Shown here in pieces: positions 1-8,418 of a stretch of DNA of 64,000 bases. The stretch covers positions 10,472 to 74,471 of the forward strand of contig JAHHRX010000007.1 of assembly GCA_020025545.1 (NCBI GenBank), read 5' to 3'. Under the pieces are notes generated by a model. That model did not search any database and was not told where the DNA came from. It worked only from the letters and a program-made list of their open reading frames with translations. This DNA comes from Oscillospiraceae bacterium. GTDB taxonomy: Bacteria > Bacillota > Clostridia > Oscillospirales > Oscillospiraceae. How positions within the stretch are numbered: position 1 is the first letter of the stretch; each line of letters opens with the position of its first letter. The position numbers and the translations under genes were made by a program.

Positions 1-187
1 CGTTGTACGCATCCAGCTGTTTCTGAATCTCGTGCGCCAGTTTCCGATGCTTTTTTGCGCAGTTTTCCAGACATTCCTGCATCGAATCGCTTTCGATTTT
101 ATCCATTACCTCTTCGATGGCTGATGTTCCCATTTTGATGCCTGCATCGCACTCCCGGAGCAGTTTAATCGTATCTTCTTCAATCAT
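1..187 (-). CDS. Small helical protein of unknown function (C-terminal end cut by window edge)
   Basis: An open frame starts with ATG at 187 and runs off the left edge, giving 62 visible codons. A clear ribosome site (GGAGGT) lies 6-7 bases upstream on the minus strand. The visible residues are charged and predicted helical (it begins MIEEDTIKLLRECDAG and later contains ENCAKKHRKLAHEIQKQ). This resembles the first helices of ferritin-like four-helix bundles such as the DUF2383 type, but the piece is too short to assign. It is transcribed away from the neighbouring permease, whose terminator lies between them. Confidence 0.6.
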   Translation of the reverse strand, partial: MIEEDTIKLLRECDAGIKMGTSAIEEVMDKIESDSMQECLENCAKKHRKLAHEIQKQLDAYN

Positions 188-255
188 ACAGCTACCTCCA
201 AACGATTGATAGCCATAGTATGCCCTGATTCGCCGGCTTTTTGCCGTATATAAAA

Positions 256-283
256 CCTGCCGCAGAATTTTTTCTGCGGCAGG
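256..283 (-). terminator. Rho-independent terminator after the purine permease
   Basis: A perfect 12-bp inverted repeat (CCTGCCGCAGAA / TTCTGCGGCAGG) has a 4-base loop. On the minus strand it is followed by a T-rich stretch (TTTTATA). It sits just downstream of the permease stop codon. Confidence 0.8.
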
Positions 284-352
284 TACTGTTATATTCCGAT
301 TATACCGGCGGGGCCTCAACAAGTCAGAGTCCGCAGATTCCTGCGTTTCTCT

Positions 353-1711
353 TTACAGGAAAATGTACTTCAAGACAAAGAGAACGGCCAGAACATACAT
401 CAAAGGAGTGACCTTCTTGCCCTTACCGCACAGCAGGTGCATAATGACATAGGAAATGATTCCCCAAGCAATGCCTTCGGAGATGCTGTAAAACAGAGGC
501 ATCGCAAGAATGCACAGATAAGCAGGTACCGCTTCCAGAAGATCGTCAAACTTGATTTCGCCGATGGCGGAGAACATCAGGAAGCCGACAAAAATGAGAG
601 CAGGGGCAGTTGCGAATGCAGGAATTGCAGTGAAGATAGGCGCCAGCAAAGTGGACAGCAGGAACAGCACTGCAACAACCAGAGCGGTCAGGCCTGTACG
701 GCCACCCTCACCCACACCGGAAGCAGACTCAACAAAGGTAGTAACGGTGGAAGTGCCCATAACGGCACCGGCCGTGGTGCCGATAGCGTCAGCCAGCAGA
801 GCGGGCTTAATACCGGGCAGGCGGCCGTCCTTATCCAGCATTTTCGACTGGGAGGCAACGCCCATCAGAGTACCAAGGGTATCAAATACATCCACAAACA
901 GGAAAGCGCAGACAACAACGATGAAGTTGATCCATTCAAAGTTAGTAAAATCTACATTGAAGCACTGACCGAAAGTATTTCCCAAAGAGGCAAAGTCAGG
1001 AGCTTTCATATCGGGGTACAAACTGAACAGCTTAAACTCAGGATTGGGGACATAAAGGCCGACAGCCTGACAGATCATGCCGAGAATCCAAGTAGAAAGA
1101 ATGCCAATCAAAACGGAGCCTTTGACCTTCTTGATGTGCAGAACCGTAATCACAATCAAACCAATGACAGCCAATAAAGCGGCAATGCCTCTGGAGTTGA
1201 AGTTCTCGGTGAAGTTGGTAATAGAAACAAGAGTAGCACCGTTATCCACGCAGATGCCGGCACCCTGCAAGCCGATAAAGGCAATAAAGAGGCCGATACC
1301 AACGGAGACTGCACGCTTCAGGCTCAAGGGAATTGCATTGAAGATGGCTTCCCGAACATTCGTCAGGGACAAAATAATAAAGATTATGCCTTCCACAAAA
1401 ACAGCCAGCAGTGCGAACTGCCAGGTGTTACCTCTGCCCAGCACGACCGTGTACGTAAAGTAGGCATTCAGGCCCATACCTGCAGAAAGTGCGAACGGCA
1501 GATTCGCCATGAAGGCCATACAGAGCGTAGCAAGACCGGAAGCGATCGCCGTTGCCATCATAACCGCATTGCGATCCATGCCTGCCTCAGACAGGATGTT
1601 GGGGTTAACCGCAAGAATGTAAGCCATGGTTACAAAAGTGGTCAGACCGGCCGTGACCTCGGTTTTTGCATTCGTATTATGTTCTTTCAGTTTAAATACT
1701 TTTTCAAACAT
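353..1711 (-). CDS. pbuG: NCS2-family purine base permease (AzgA/PbuG type)
   Basis: A 452-residue polytopic membrane protein of the AzgA/PbuG branch of NCS2 transporters. Family members import adenine, guanine or hypoxanthine by proton symport. The family pattern is visible: an N-terminal TTFxTMAYIL block, the AGMGLNAYFTYTVV segment, the DVFDTLGTLMGVASQ segment and the ESASGVGEGGRTGL loop. The start at 1711 is chosen because AGAAGG lies about 8 bases upstream; a longer frame to 1759 has no such site. It follows guanine deaminase on the same strand and probably shares its riboswitch-controlled transcript, which fits uptake of a purine base. The exact base is not determined by sequence alone. 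Confidence 0.88.
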   Translation of the reverse strand: MFEKVFKLKEHNTNAKTEVTAGLTTFVTMAYILAVNPNILSEAGMDRNAVMMATAIASGLATLCMAFMANLPFALSAGMGLNAYFTYTVVLGRGNTWQFALLAVFVEGIIFIILSLTNVREAIFNAIPLSLKRAVSVGIGLFIAFIGLQGAGICVDNGATLVSITNFTENFNSRGIAALLAVIGLIVITVLHIKKVKGSVLIGILSTWILGMICQAVGLYVPNPEFKLFSLYPDMKAPDFASLGNTFGQCFNVDFTNFEWINFIVVVCAFLFVDVFDTLGTLMGVASQSKMLDKDGRLPGIKPALLADAIGTTAGAVMGTSTVTTFVESASGVGEGGRTGLTALVVAVLFLLSTLLAPIFTAIPAFATAPALIFVGFLMFSAIGEIKFDDLLEAVPAYLCILAMPLFYSISEGIAWGIISYVIMHLLCGKGKKVTPLMYVLAVLFVLKYIFL

Positions 1712-1913
1712 ATTTGCAACCTTCTTTCTTATTTTCATTTTGATAGACGGATCGGGCAAGTCACTCAGCGAAACGGAAAGGAATCAGTTCTTGCATTTTG
1801 GGTTATTCTCCGGTTGCCCTTTCTATATTCTGCCCCGCACATTCCCCCTTTCTATATATAGTACGGATGACTGCTGCTTATACGAAGCATTTGCTTGCAG
1901 AACATATTCTCCG

Positions 1914-3179
1914 TCACTGGGCAGAGTATACCTTTCTTCCTGCGCTGTAAACTGCTCGGATCGCATTTTTCTGGCGATTGTAAACGCATCTCTCGAAACG
2001 CTCCGCTGCAGTCAGTTTGCGGACGCTGATGATGTCATCGTCCCGCAGCACAATTGCATGGAGCGGATTACCGGGTGCAAAGCCGGGCTTCTCACCAAAG
2101 AAATCCGATGCCGCAGAGGTAGCCAGATACCATGCCTCGCTGACAGTGAGAAAATCCGTGTTCCAGTTATCCATTATCCGGCGTGCCTTGGAAGAACGGA
2201 TGGAAGCGGCAGTCACATCAAACATGGATATTTTATCTCCCCCTGCGATGTCACTGCCCAGAACCACCTTTATACCTTCCTTCAGCATCTTGCGGACAGG
2301 CGCAAAACCGGAAATCAGGTTCTGATTGGAGTCTGCACAGTGAACCACCCAGACACCGGCATCCTTGATGGCCTTTCGCTCCCGCTCGTCAGACCACACG
2401 CAGTGGGCCATAACGGTGCGCTCGTTCCACATACCACACTTGGCGTAGGTCTCCCAATACTGCCTGCAATCGGGATGCAGTTGGGAAACCCATGCAATCT
2501 CGCCGGCATTTTCCGACAGGTGGGACTGAATGGGAAGATCCTTTTCCCCGGCGATCTGCCCCAGCTTTTCCATCAGCTCATTGGTGCACGACGGTGTAAA
2601 GCGGGGGGTAATGACAGGCCTGATATGCTCGAAATGGCACTCCTCCAGCCAGCGCTCCGTCTCCCGGATAGATTCCTCGGTGGTTTCTTCCAGATCCACG
2701 CCGCCGTTGCGGTCCATGTTGACCTTGCCCACAAAGCCGGTCACTCCCGCTTTCTCCAGCTCTTCCATCAGAATCAATGTTGCTTCCCGGTGCAGGGACG
2801 AGAACATACATACACGGGTCGTGCCGTTGGCCACCAGCTCAGCGGCGAGGCGGCGGTAGGTCTCACGGGCAAAATCCGTATCACGAAATCTTGCTTCCGT
2901 AGGAAATGTATAGGTATGGAGCCAGTCAATCAGAGGCATATCCATCCCCATACCAAGCATCGGGTACTGAGGCGCATGCAGGTGCATATCAGAGAAGCTC
3001 TGCAGAATCAGATCGTTTCCCATATCTTCTACCGGGCAGCTTGCAAATTCCCGGGGGAGTGTCTTGTATACTCCCTGAATCACGCCGTCAACTGCCACCA
3101 GATAACCGCCCTCGGTAATGTCAAGTTTCCCCAGAGAGGGCGCCGAAATCACAGTACCTTTCAAAATCGTTGTTGCCAA
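1914..3179 (-). CDS. guaD: Guanine deaminase
   Basis: An amidohydrolase that converts guanine to xanthine and ammonia, feeding the xanthine dehydrogenase encoded upstream. It carries the metal-binding SFSDMHLHAPQY segment, the guanine-deaminase signature PLIDWLHTYTFPTE, and later metal-site histidine and aspartate blocks (QSHLSEN, MAHCVW, LGSDIAGG). Length (421 residues) is normal for GuaD. The start is probably TTG at 3179: AGAGGTG lies 6 bases upstream, whereas the in-frame ATG at 3197 would place that site inside the coding region and has no site of its own. It lies directly downstream of a purine riboswitch and upstream of a purine permease. The enzyme call is secure; the start is less so. 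Confidence 0.9.
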   Translation of the reverse strand: MATTILKGTVISAPSLGKLDITEGGYLVAVDGVIQGVYKTLPREFASCPVEDMGNDLILQSFSDMHLHAPQYPMLGMGMDMPLIDWLHTYTFPTEARFRDTDFARETYRRLAAELVANGTTRVCMFSSLHREATLILMEELEKAGVTGFVGKVNMDRNGGVDLEETTEESIRETERWLEECHFEHIRPVITPRFTPSCTNELMEKLGQIAGEKDLPIQSHLSENAGEIAWVSQLHPDCRQYWETYAKCGMWNERTVMAHCVWSDERERKAIKDAGVWVVHCADSNQNLISGFAPVRKMLKEGIKVVLGSDIAGGDKISMFDVTAASIRSSKARRIMDNWNTDFLTVSEAWYLATSAASDFFGEKPGFAPGNPLHAIVLRDDDIISVRKLTAAERFERCVYNRQKNAIRAVYSAGRKVYSAQ

Positions 3180-3259
3180 AGAAAACACCTCTTTCATTTC
3201 ATCGGCGCATTCAAGGACGGAAAACTGAGCATCCGTCCCCTATGCGAAGGAACAAAGAT

Positions 3260-3325
3260 GCTCATAGTGGGTTATTTGGCAACCCGTAGAAACATACGCA
3301 CCATTTTCAGCGTAACTATATGAGC
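3260..3325 (-). promoter_or_regulatory. Purine riboswitch aptamer, guanine/hypoxanthine-type pocket, variant loops
   Basis: On the minus strand this 66-nt element has a 7-bp P1 (GCTCATA with TATGAGC), the J1/2 ATATAGT, a P2 hairpin (ACGC/GCGT), the diagnostic J2/3 core GTTTCTAC, a P3 hairpin (GGGTT/AACCC), and the J3/1 ACTAT. The base that pairs with the ligand in known purine riboswitches is C here (ACTATGAG), as in guanine-type aptamers; adenine-type aptamers have U. Loops L2 (TGAAAATGGT) and L3 (GCCAAAT) depart from the usual kissing-loop consensus. It precedes guanine deaminase. The P1 3' strand plus extension (3257-3264) can instead pair perfectly over 8 bp with 3226-3233, and this may be the switching element. 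Confidence 0.85.
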
Positions 3326-3336
3326 AGTACCTATAT

Positions 3337-3366
3337 ATTATCTATTCCCTCCCCTTCATTTGTCAA
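3337..3366 (-). promoter_or_regulatory. SigA-type promoter of the riboswitch-guaD-permease transcript
   Basis: Minus-strand TTGACA (3361-3366) and GATAAT (3337-3342) are separated by 18 bases, placing the start of transcription just before the purine aptamer. The -35 hexamer lies in the loop of a 10-bp inverted repeat (3344-3376). Confidence 0.65.
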
Positions 3367-3376
3367 GGGAGGGAAT
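3344..3376. terminator. Inverted repeat at the end of the xanthine dehydrogenase operon, overlapping a promoter
   Basis: A perfect 10-bp stem (ATTCCCTCCC / GGGAGGGAAT) with a 13-base loop directly follows the 2Fe-2S subunit gene. In the minus-strand direction it lacks a good T tract; in the plus direction it is followed by TTTTT. It may end xdh transcription or modulate the promoter it contains. Confidence 0.45.
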
Positions 3377-3384
3377 TTTTATAT

Positions 3385-3909
3385 TTATAAATCTGTAGCA
3401 GCTTCCAGCCCCTGCCGGCGGTACATAGTCCTGCGAATGGCTTTTTTCACTGCCCGGATGATATTTTCATAGCCGGTGCAGCGGCAAAGATGTCCGGCGA
3501 GCATCTTCCGCAGTTCCTCATCGGTATAATCCTTACCGCTTTCGAGGATCTCCACCGCACTCATAATAAACCCGGGGGTACAGAAACCGCACTGAATGGC
3601 CGCTTCCTCAACAAATGCCTGCTGAATATCGGACAGCTCGCCGTTGGGGCCTGTCAGACTCTCCAGGGTGCGGATATTTTTCCCCTCTGCCCAAACAGCC
3701 AGATAAATACAAGAGTTGAAGGTCTCTCCGTCAATAATGACGGTGCAGGCACCGCATTCACCTACTTCACAGCCCTTTTTGACAGAATCCAGATAATAAT
3801 CATTCCGAAGCATATCCGTCAAAGAAGCACGGACATCCACCGTTTTTTCCACTTTTTTGCCGTTCAGGGTAAAGTGAACCGTCTGATACTGGTTAATATG
3901 CTTTTCCAT
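3385..3909 (-). CDS. Xanthine dehydrogenase-type small subunit, two [2Fe-2S] clusters
   Basis: A 174-residue iron-sulfur subunit of a three-subunit molybdenum hydroxylase; it passes electrons from the Mo site to the FAD subunit. The plant-type ferredoxin cluster (CEVGECGAC plus a later Cys) and the helical second cluster (QCGFCTPG and HLCRCTGY) are both intact. Start at 3909: GGAGGTG lies 7 bases upstream, and the ATG overlaps the stop of the FAD subunit. The gene order Mo subunit, FAD subunit, FeS subunit is that of anaerobe xanthine dehydrogenases (called xdhA-xdhB-xdhC in E. coli). The substrate is inferred from the surrounding purine genes. Confidence 0.9.
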   Translation of the reverse strand: MEKHINQYQTVHFTLNGKKVEKTVDVRASLTDMLRNDYYLDSVKKGCEVGECGACTVIIDGETFNSCIYLAVWAEGKNIRTLESLTGPNGELSDIQQAFVEEAAIQCGFCTPGFIMSAVEILESGKDYTDEELRKMLAGHLCRCTGYENIIRAVKKAIRRTMYRRQGLEAATDL

Positions 3910-4790
3910 TACAGCACACCTCCACACAGTTTGACAGATTCCACAAAGGCGCGCCTTGCACTTTCCACAGCAATATGCATACGGAAATCCCTGGCGGCAC
4001 GCCAGGAGTCACGGGGGTTAATATCCTCCTTCACAGCACGGGCAAATTTCTCTGCCAGTTCCATGGATACCGGCTGTCCCTGCGCCAAAGCTTCGGCAGT
4101 CTTTGCACGCAGCGGCACAGGGCCTGCAACGCCAAAGGCAACCCTTGCACGAACCACGGTCTTTTTGTCCTCGGAAAGCTTTACATTGACAGAAGTACCC
4201 AGCGTGGCAATATCCATGGCGCGGCGCATAGCGTATTTGATATAGTTGCCGCAGGTGTCTTCATAGCTTTCTTTGGGGATCAGAATTCCTGTCTGAATTT
4301 CTCCCTCCCGGATATCCACTTTACCTGCACGGATGTAAAAATCGGCAATGGGCAGGTGGCGGATGCCGCCAGGGCCGGTCAGCTCTACAATCGCATCCAG
4401 TGCAAACAGAGTGGATGCCGAATCGGCAGAAGTCACGCCGTTGCAGGTATTGCCTCCGATCGTACCGATATTGCGGATTTGGGGGCCGCCCACCTGATCA
4501 ACTGCTTCGCCCAGAACATTGATATACTTCTGAATGATGGGATCCCGGGTAATGTGAGAGAAGCTGGTGAGGGAGCCAATACGGATAGTTCCATCCTGCT
4601 CCATGGTGACACCGCGGATCTCATCCAAACCCTGAATGGAAATCAGCTCACGGCCTGCCCGTTTCCCTTCTCTCATCTGCACAAGAACATCGGAGCCGCC
4701 GGCAATAATATCGGCTTCAGGGTGCTCCAGACGCAAAGCAACGGCATCCCTTACGCTCTTCGCCTGATACAGTGCTTTCATATCATACAT
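3909..4790 (-). CDS. Xanthine dehydrogenase-type FAD-binding subunit
   Basis: A 293-residue FAD subunit of the CO dehydrogenase flavoprotein/xanthine dehydrogenase family. It shows the FAD pyrophosphate-binding motif IIAGGSDVLVQ near the N-terminus and QIRNIGTIGGNTCNG further on. It would hand electrons from the FeS subunit to NAD or another acceptor. Start at 4790 is supported by AAGGAG about 9 bases upstream; the frame extends to 4814 without a site. It follows the Mo subunit by 13 bases and overlaps the FeS subunit start, consistent with one co-translated operon. Confidence 0.9.
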   Translation of the reverse strand: MYDMKALYQAKSVRDAVALRLEHPEADIIAGGSDVLVQMREGKRAGRELISIQGLDEIRGVTMEQDGTIRIGSLTSFSHITRDPIIQKYINVLGEAVDQVGGPQIRNIGTIGGNTCNGVTSADSASTLFALDAIVELTGPGGIRHLPIADFYIRAGKVDIREGEIQTGILIPKESYEDTCGNYIKYAMRRAMDIATLGTSVNVKLSEDKKTVVRARVAFGVAGPVPLRAKTAEALAQGQPVSMELAEKFARAVKEDINPRDSWRAARDFRMHIAVESARRAFVESVKLCGGVL

Positions 4791-4803
4791 TTGCACACAC
4801 TCC

Positions 4804-7098
4804 TTATTCTTCAATCAGCCCCGCCTGCTTGAACGCACGGTAGAGCACATGGGGGGTGATCGGACAGCAGTTAATGGAAACATCGGTAGCATTCCGAACA
4901 GCATTGCGGATGGCGGATGCCACTGGGCACACAGGGGGCTCGCCCAGACCCTTAACGCCGAAGGGAGATGTGGGTTCCGGATTCTCTATGAACAGCGCCT
5001 GCAGATGCGGATGATCCATAGTCGTGGACATCTTGTAGTCCAGCAGGTTGTTATTGAGGGGTCTTCCGGTCTTTTCGTCAAACAGCAGCTGTTCGGAAAG
5101 GGCGTAGCCAATGCCCATGGACATACCGCCATGTACCTGTGCCTCCGCCAAAGCAGGGTTAATCAGCTTGCCGCAGTCGTGAACATTGACGATGTCAAGA
5201 AGCTTCACCTTGCACATGGGGATATCCACTTCCACCTCCGCCACGCAGCAGCCAAAGGAATAAGCGTTGGACTTAATCTGTGCCGTCTGCTCAGCGGTGA
5301 TATGTTCAGAGTGCTCCAGAGAATAGAGGCACTTGCTTGCCAGCTCCGCAAGGGTCATCAGCGCACGGCCGTCAGTCTTGCGGATAATAACACCTTCCGC
5401 CATGTCGAGAATCTCAACAGGCATACGGACATATTCATGGGCAATCTGCAGAATCCGCTCACGCAGTGCGGTGGCTGTTTTGGTAATGGAAAAGCTGCCG
5501 ATATAAGTCTGCCGGGAAGCATAAGCACCGGTTCCGTAGGGGGTCACATCCGTGTCCTGATTGGACACCACATGAACCTTATCAAGAGGAACTCCCACAG
5601 CGTCGGCAACCATCTGAGAGAATGCAGTGTCGCAGCCCTGACCGATCTCGGTTTCTCCCGTCTGGAACTGGATAGAGCCATCCTGATTCACGATCATCCG
5701 GCAGGAGGAAGACTCCAGTGCAATCGGCCAGACGGCGGTATTATACCAGAACACGGAAAGGCCAATACCCTTGCGAACAGGGCCTGTCTGGTTTTTATAA
5801 AGCTCATATTTTCTCTTGTAATCCAAGGTCTCCATAGCCTTATCCATGCACTGATTGAAGGTATCGCAGTACAGTTCATTCTTGGAGAAGCTGTCCACAT
5901 AGCCGACCGGCATCAGATTCTGCCGGCGGTATGCAACGGGATCCAGATTCAGAGCCTTGCAAATGTCATCGGTGTGGCTTTCAAGGGCGAAAGTAGCCTG
6001 CGGCATACCGTAGGCACGCATTGCACCAGCTACGGGGCGGTTGGTGTAAACGGAGTAGGCATCCAGTTCCATGTTATCACAGGGGTAAAGCTGCGGAATG
6101 GAGCCCATCGCCTTTGCAACCACGGAATGGCCATGGGACGCATATGCGCCGCCGTTGGAATAAAGCTCCGCTTTTCGGGCAACGATCTTGCCGTCGGGCC
6201 GGACATAAGAAATCAGGTGGATCCGGATAGCATGACGAACACGGTTATTGACGAAGGTCTCTTCACGGGTACACTCGAAATGGACGCAGCGCCCGCCGAC
6301 CTTGGTACAGCACCATGCCACCAGCGGCTCATACAGGGCATCCTGCTTGTTGCCGAAGCCGCCGCCCACATAGGGTTTCATAACCCGGATATTGCCCCAC
6401 GGCATTCCCAGTGCCTGACCGCAGATACGGCGTACGATGTGCGGAATCTGGGTAGAGGTTACCACCACAATCCGCCCCGCCTCCATATAAGCGTAGGCAC
6501 CATGGTTTTCGATGTGGCAATGCTGTACGGTGGGGGTGTCATACCAGCCCTCGATCTTAGTAAGGCCATCCTGCCGGCTGGCTTGCTGATAGTTGCCGAT
6601 TACGTTACCGGTATGTTTCAGGACATTGCCCGGGAACTCCTCATGAATCTGAGGCGCATCCGGCTCCATCGCCTTCTGTACATCCAGCACAAATGGCAGC
6701 TCCTCGTACTCCACCTTCAGCAGGCGAACCGCCTGATTGGCAGCGATCTCATCCTCGGCGATAACCACAGCAATATCGTCGCCGTAGTATCGGACATGCC
6801 GGTTCAGGAGCTTTCTGTCCGCCACATCCTGATGGGCCGGATCCGCAGACCAGGGGTGACCGGCAGTTGGAAATTGGATATCCGGCACATCAAAACAGGT
6901 CAAAATCTTTACAACCCCCGACACCGCCTCGGCCTCGGAGGTATCAATTGACTTTACATAGCCATGGGCAATGGTGGAATGGCAAATCTTCATAATCAGT
7001 GCATTCTTGGGGCACAAATCGTCAACATATTTGGCACGACCCGTACTTTTGTCGTAGGCATCTACACGAATGACACTTTTTCCAGTGTACCTGTTCAT
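4804..7098 (-). CDS. Xanthine dehydrogenase-type molybdopterin-binding subunit
   Basis: A 764-residue catalytic subunit with an N-terminal Ald_Xan_dh_C domain (GRAKYVDD onward) and molybdopterin-binding domains (PYVGGGFGNKQD, AMRAYGMPQATFALES, GETEIGQGCDTAFSQ, and near the end the catalytic-Glu loop GVKGLGEPPVCPVASAI). It would hydroxylate hypoxanthine and xanthine to urate. Start at 7098: AAAGGAG lies 9 bases upstream, while the frame extends to 7146 without a site. It is the first gene of the xdh operon, with a near-perfect promoter about 80 bases upstream. Purine rather than nicotinate or another substrate is inferred from context. Confidence 0.9.
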   Translation of the reverse strand: MNRYTGKSVIRVDAYDKSTGRAKYVDDLCPKNALIMKICHSTIAHGYVKSIDTSEAEAVSGVVKILTCFDVPDIQFPTAGHPWSADPAHQDVADRKLLNRHVRYYGDDIAVVIAEDEIAANQAVRLLKVEYEELPFVLDVQKAMEPDAPQIHEEFPGNVLKHTGNVIGNYQQASRQDGLTKIEGWYDTPTVQHCHIENHGAYAYMEAGRIVVVTSTQIPHIVRRICGQALGMPWGNIRVMKPYVGGGFGNKQDALYEPLVAWCCTKVGGRCVHFECTREETFVNNRVRHAIRIHLISYVRPDGKIVARKAELYSNGGAYASHGHSVVAKAMGSIPQLYPCDNMELDAYSVYTNRPVAGAMRAYGMPQATFALESHTDDICKALNLDPVAYRRQNLMPVGYVDSFSKNELYCDTFNQCMDKAMETLDYKRKYELYKNQTGPVRKGIGLSVFWYNTAVWPIALESSSCRMIVNQDGSIQFQTGETEIGQGCDTAFSQMVADAVGVPLDKVHVVSNQDTDVTPYGTGAYASRQTYIGSFSITKTATALRERILQIAHEYVRMPVEILDMAEGVIIRKTDGRALMTLAELASKCLYSLEHSEHITAEQTAQIKSNAYSFGCCVAEVEVDIPMCKVKLLDIVNVHDCGKLINPALAEAQVHGGMSMGIGYALSEQLLFDEKTGRPLNNNLLDYKMSTTMDHPHLQALFIENPEPTSPFGVKGLGEPPVCPVASAIRNAVRNATDVSINCCPITPHVLYRAFKQAGLIEE

Positions 7099-7179
7099 CA
7101 GAAAAAGCTCCTTTCTTGCATCTTCATACTCATTTCTCAAACACATTCCGAATCAATTTACTGCATCTTCTATGCTTAA

Positions 7180-7208
7180 ATTATAGTATGGGCAGATATA
7201 GATGTCAA
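7180..7208 (-). promoter_or_regulatory. Consensus SigA promoter of the xanthine dehydrogenase operon
   Basis: Minus-strand TTGACA (7203-7208), 17-base spacer, TATAAT (7180-7185): a full consensus match, placing the transcript start near 7173, about 75 bases before the Mo subunit. Confidence 0.85.
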
Positions 7209-7292
7209 GCCATTTTGTTAGGTGTTTTTGTTCGATTTATACATATTTATAAAAATATTATGCTTGTTTTGTGCATCTTGAACTATAATTTT

Positions 7293-7600
7293 AGTTTAAT
7301 TAAGGGTCTGCAAAACTTTTTTGCAGAAACTGACCACTTGCTGGGAAAGCGCAAAAATGTCCCGCTTTCCCGCCGCGGGAATGGAAAAAATTCTTTGCCG
7401 GATGAAAGGCTTCCCATTGCGAAGCTGCACCCGGCAGGCACATTCCCCAAAACAGGCGACAGCTGATCCGGCACCTTCTGTCGGAGCCGCAGGCATCGGG
7501 CAGTTGCCGTTTCGCTCCGGCGCAATTCCCTGTGAAAGCTCCGCTTTTCCAAAATTTTCCCGCTCCGTACACAAGGCGCAGAGCGGGCATTTTTGTATAC
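7293..7600 (+). ncRNA. Candidate structured non-coding RNA (GC-rich, multi-hairpin)
   Basis: About 300 GC-rich bases are embedded in AT-rich intergenic DNA with no credible gene; overlapping frames are open in several phases, and none has a ribosome site or a recognisable protein. The region folds locally by eye: GGGAAAGCG/CGCTTTCCC (7343-7371), then a nested set GGGAATG (7377-7383)/CATTCCC (7441-7447), GCCGG (7397-7401)/CCGGC (7431-7435), GCTTC/GAAGC (7409-7425), then GACAG/CTGTC and CGGAGC/GCTCCG. It ends in a terminator-like hairpin CCCGCTC/GAGCGGG (7559-7587) followed by CATTTTTGT on the plus strand. A weak TATAAT lies just upstream near 7281. It does not match RNase P RNA, tmRNA or SRP RNA motifs that I know. 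The strand is uncertain. Confidence 0.4.
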
Positions 7601-7742
7601 TATTCACAATTTTCGATAGCCATTATCTTCATTCTATCGGCAGTTTACACTTGAATTTCAGGTTTTTAAGTGTTATACTTTTTGTATGGGAAGCAAACTT
7701 TATGTTTGGGAGCTCTCCATCATTTGGTGTTTCTCCCCTTGA

Positions 7743-8387
7743 TTATTTCTTTTCCCCTTTGGCTTCGTCTATGTAGCTGTACAGGGTATACTTGGAAATT
7801 CCAAAGAAATTGCAAACCCGTTGACCCGACTTTGTGATCAGGAATGCACCGCTGTCATTCAGAAAACGGATCGCCTTCACCTTGTCATCCTTGGTCATCA
7901 GCTCCACCGGCTTATTGACGATCTTCACAGACTGATGGATCAGTTCCTCCAGAAGCTCTGTAACACTGTGGGTGATGGTTTCAGGCTCCTTGCAAGGGTC
8001 AGCGGATGCCGTGAACATATGCAGCATATTTTCCATGCTCTTCATCATCGTGATATCGTAATTAATGGCAAAAATGCCGATCGGTCTTCTGTGTTCGTCC
8101 CGCAGGAAGATGGTACTGGATTTCAGAATCTTTCCATCCTCGGTTTTGGTCAGATAAGCCAGCCGGTCCTCCAGCTTGGCAGGGTCTGCCTTGAGAGCCT
8201 CCCATACCACATGAGAAGGGCCGTCCCCCACACGCCGTCCTGTCACATGGCCGTTCTCAATCGCCACAATGGAATGTTCCATATCGCTGGTGCGCAAATC
8301 GTGGACCACGACCTCACAATTGGAGCCAAATTGCTTTGCGATTCCCTTTGCAAGCTGCATGCAGAATTCCGTTTCATGTAAAGTCAT
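7743..8387 (-). CDS. YheO/DauR-type PAS-HTH transcriptional regulator
   Basis: A 214-residue regulator with an N-terminal YheO-like PAS domain (about residues 5-120, containing NCEVVVHDLRTSDMEHSIVAI and IGIFAINYDIT) and a C-terminal HTH_22 domain (about 155-212, ending KYTLYSYIDEAKG). Relatives include DauR and other regulators of amino-acid and purine catabolic genes. Start at 8387 is supported by GAGGGG 8 bases upstream. It is divergent from the ssnA-ygfK-xdhD run and lies between the two halves of the purine locus, so it is the leading candidate for their regulator; purine or urate sensing by the PAS domain is inference. Confidence 0.85.
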   Translation of the reverse strand: MTLHETEFCMQLAKGIAKQFGSNCEVVVHDLRTSDMEHSIVAIENGHVTGRRVGDGPSHVVWEALKADPAKLEDRLAYLTKTEDGKILKSSTIFLRDEHRRPIGIFAINYDITMMKSMENMLHMFTASADPCKEPETITHSVTELLEELIHQSVKIVNKPVELMTKDDKVKAIRFLNDSGAFLITKSGQRVCNFFGISKYTLYSYIDEAKGEKK

Positions 8388-8418
8388 ATGTATTGCCCCT
8401 CTCACAAACTATATTCTG

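Noticed and set aside
1712..1913. A second riboswitch before the permease
   Set aside because: The gap has a hairpin-prone stretch near 1860-1912 but none of the purine, preQ1 or guanidine core motifs.
1626..3323. Long plus-strand open frame (565 codons) over guaD and the permease start
   Set aside because: It is the antisense of guanine deaminase, whose domains and ribosome site are clear; the antisense product matches no family.
3260..3325. Adenine-type riboswitch
   Set aside because: The ligand-pairing position is C, not U, so the adenine class is unlikely despite adenine deaminase in the locus.
7283..7776. Overlapping frames of 88-151 codons on both strands around 7.3-7.8 kb
   Set aside because: Open in many phases at once, without ribosome sites or recognisable domains; better explained as GC-rich structured RNA or intergenic DNA.
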